DNA from: Labrenzia sp. THAF82
GTDB lineage: Bacteria; Pseudomonadota; Alphaproteobacteria; Rhizobiales; Stappiaceae
Assembly: GCF_009363435.1 (NCBI RefSeq)
Contig: NZ_CP045354.1
Location: forward strand, 2,260,501 to 2,324,500
Length of the DNA stretch: 64,000 bases
Direction of reading: 5' to 3'
Part shown: one piece after another, positions 62,607-64,000 of the stretch
How positions within the stretch are numbered: position 1 is the stretch's first letter
How the letters are laid out: each line of letters begins with the position of its first letter
The notes under the pieces: model-generated
The model's database searches: none
What the model was told of the DNA's origin: nothing
What the model saw: only the letters and a program-made list of their open reading frames with translations
Made by a program: the position numbers and the translations under genes

Positions 62607-64000
62607 GCGAGCCGCTTTGGACTATGGATGCCTTTGCTGAGGCTGCAGCAGGCAGCACCAGAGGTGATGTTGGTGCTGACATCACCGGAATATCCATCGA
62701 CAGCCGGTCTCTTGAGCCGGGGGATGCTTTCATAGCGATCAAAGGTGATCGCCTGGACGGTCACGACTATGTTGCCGCAGCGCTTGAAGCCGGCGCATCC
62801 TTGGCGCTCGTTTCAGAAGACAAGCTTTCAGAATTGCCGGAAAACGGCCGCTATGTGGTCGTCAGTGATACGCTTGAAGCGATGCGCAAGTTGGGTATTG
62901 CTGCGCGCGCGCGGTCAAAGGCCAGAATTGTTGCGGTGACGGGGTCTGTTGGCAAGACCGGAACAAAGGAAGCGCTTCGCCTGACGCTGGAACAATCCGG
63001 CAAGGTTCATGCCTCGGCAGCATCTTTTAACAATCATTGGGGAGTACCCCTGACGCTTGCACGTATGCCGGCGGATGCCGACTTTGGCGTGTTTGAGATC
63101 GGAATGAACCATGCGGGTGAGATTATCCCGCTCGTCAAGATGGTTCGCCCGCATGTTGCGATCATAACCACGGTTCAGCCGGTTCACCTTGAGTATTTCG
63201 ATTCAGTTGAAAAGATTGCTCAGGCGAAAGCGGAGATCTTCAGTGGTTTGGAGCCGGGTGGCATCGCGATCTTAAACAGGGACAACCAGCAATACGATCT
63301 GTTGAAGTTCCTGGCCGTCAATGCCGGCGTATCGGTCGTTCAAACCTTTGGTGAGGCTGCGTCAGCCGACAGCCATATCGAAAATCACGCAAGCTATCCG
63401 GCCGGCTCAAGTGTCGATGCAAACATCCTGGGACAGGAAATCACTTACAAGATCGGTGCGCCCGGCAAACACTTCGTCAAAAACAGCCTGGCGGTGCTGA
63501 CCGCGGTGGTTGATCTTGGTGCGGACCTTGCCAAAGCCGGTCTGGCACTTGATGCCATGCGCGCGCCGAAAGGCCGAGGCGAGGTGAGCCGACTGCCGAT
63601 GCCGGATGGTGAACTGAACCTTATTGACGAAAGCTATAACGCCAACCCGGCTTCTATGCGTGCTGCGCTTGCCGTGCTGGGCGAGGCGCCGGTCACGCGA
63701 CCTGGAAGACGTGTGGCAGTGCTGGGTGACATGCTGGAACTTGGCGCGGAAGCCGATCGGCTGCACGGCGAGTTGCACGTGCCGATCAGCGAAGCCGGCA
63801 TAGATGCGGTCTACTGCGTTGGACCGCACATGCATGCGCTTTGGCAGAATCTGCCGAGGGAAATACGGGCTCACTACAGCGAAAATGCAAAAGATCTGGA
63901 AGACCTTCTTTTGGGCGAGGTCAGGTCCGGCGATGTTGTTATGATCAAGGGATCGCTCGGTACCCGAATGGGCCCGCTTGTCGAGGCCCTCAAAAAGGAA
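62603..64000 (+). CDS. murF: UDP-MurNAc-tripeptide:D-Ala-D-Ala ligase (3' end outside window)
   Basis: 466 codons are visible with no stop, so the gene runs beyond the window. SIDSRSLEPGDAFIAIKGDR is the N-terminal MurF block, VAVTGSVGKTGTKEAL the ATP loop (Thr113-Gly120), SFNNHWGVPLTLARM and FEIGMNHAGEI follow, and DESYNANPASMRAAL with VLGDMLELG is the C-terminal signature. It adds D-Ala-D-Ala to complete the pentapeptide. Confidence 0.96.
   Translation, partial: MSEPLWTMDAFAEAAAGSTRGDVGADITGISIDSRSLEPGDAFIAIKGDRLDGHDYVAAALEAGASLALVSEDKLSELPENGRYVVVSDTLEAMRKLGIAARARSKARIVAVTGSVGKTGTKEALRLTLEQSGKVHASAASFNNHWGVPLTLARMPADADFGVFEIGMNHAGEIIPLVKMVRPHVAIITTVQPVHLEYFDSVEKIAQAKAEIFSGLEPGGIAILNRDNQQYDLLKFLAVNAGVSVVQTFGEAASADSHIENHASYPAGSSVDANILGQEITYKIGAPGKHFVKNSLAVLTAVVDLGADLAKAGLALDAMRAPKGRGEVSRLPMPDGELNLIDESYNANPASMRAALAVLGEAPVTRPGRRVAVLGDMLELGAEADRLHGELHVPISEAGIDAVYCVGPHMHALWQNLPREIRAHYSENAKDLEDLLLGEVRSGDVVMIKGSLGTRMGPLVEALKKE

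Overview
The window looks like the chromosome of an alphaproteobacterium of the Hyphomicrobiales, most like the Stappiaceae (Roseibium/Labrenzia). This rests on gene content: a BA14K-family protein, an extensin-like protein, a DUF2336 protein, a DUF1062 protein, meso-DAP type murE, an mraZ-led division cluster, and moderately high GC. The genus is an inference; no 16S rRNA gene is present.

Region 1 (about 1-25.9 kb) is the late half of a T7-like (podovirus-type) prophage, almost all on the + strand. In order it holds the C-terminus of a large virion protein, a small proline-rich protein, portal, a Bbp19-like protein, scaffold, major capsid protein, tail tubular proteins A and B, two internal virion proteins, a collagen-like tail fibre, a tail-fibre-associated protein, and a lysis cassette (holin-like membrane proteins, GH24 endolysin, nested Rz/Rz1 spanins, a DUF6127-like protein). 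Integrase and early genes are not in the window and would lie to its left.

Extra genes sit between these standard modules and look like a set of cargo or toxin-immunity insertions. (a) Between scaffold and capsid are a signal-peptide protein, a membrane protein, and a 158-aa protein ending in a copy of the scaffold C-terminus. (b) Between capsid and tail tubular A are three tandem copies (641-bp period) of a 161-aa gene. The third overlaps by 4 bp a 751-aa protein that carries an N-terminal PIN-like nuclease domain and ends in the same C-terminal domain as the large virion protein at the left edge. (c) After the second internal virion protein, which ends in a short basic toxin-like tail, come an overlapping 141-aa immunity-like gene, a second unrelated immunity-like gene broken by an amber codon, an orphan copy of the toxin-like tail, and a second copy of the 141-aa gene. 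My reading is that virion or packaged proteins are repeatedly duplicated at their C-terminal ends and combined with toxin-like cargo, with immunity genes beside them. That is inference, but the duplications are visible in the sequence.

Region 2 (26-53 kb) is ordinary chromosome: azoreductase, DUF2336 protein, LysE exporter, extensin-like protein, ornithine/diaminopimelate-type decarboxylase, BA14K protein, HugZ-type haem protein and DUF1062 protein. A fused 5-oxoprolinase gene and a TRAP transporter operon with a MarR-type regulator share a 20-bp palindrome, suggesting one regulon. Next come arsR-arsC-arsH (no efflux gene), a GGDEF-EAL protein, a TerB/J-domain protein with an amidase, a lytic transglycosylase, a divergent flavin-barrel/MocR pair, and a TetR/AhpD-like pair.

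Region 3 (53.3-64 kb) starts with the RNase P RNA gene, then a flavin monooxygenase/cupin pair with a divergent AraC regulator. The division and cell-wall cluster mraZ-rsmH-ftsL-ftsI-murE-murF follows (murF is cut by the window end), preceded by four CCCA[T/G] repeats on a 10-bp period that match MraZ operator boxes.
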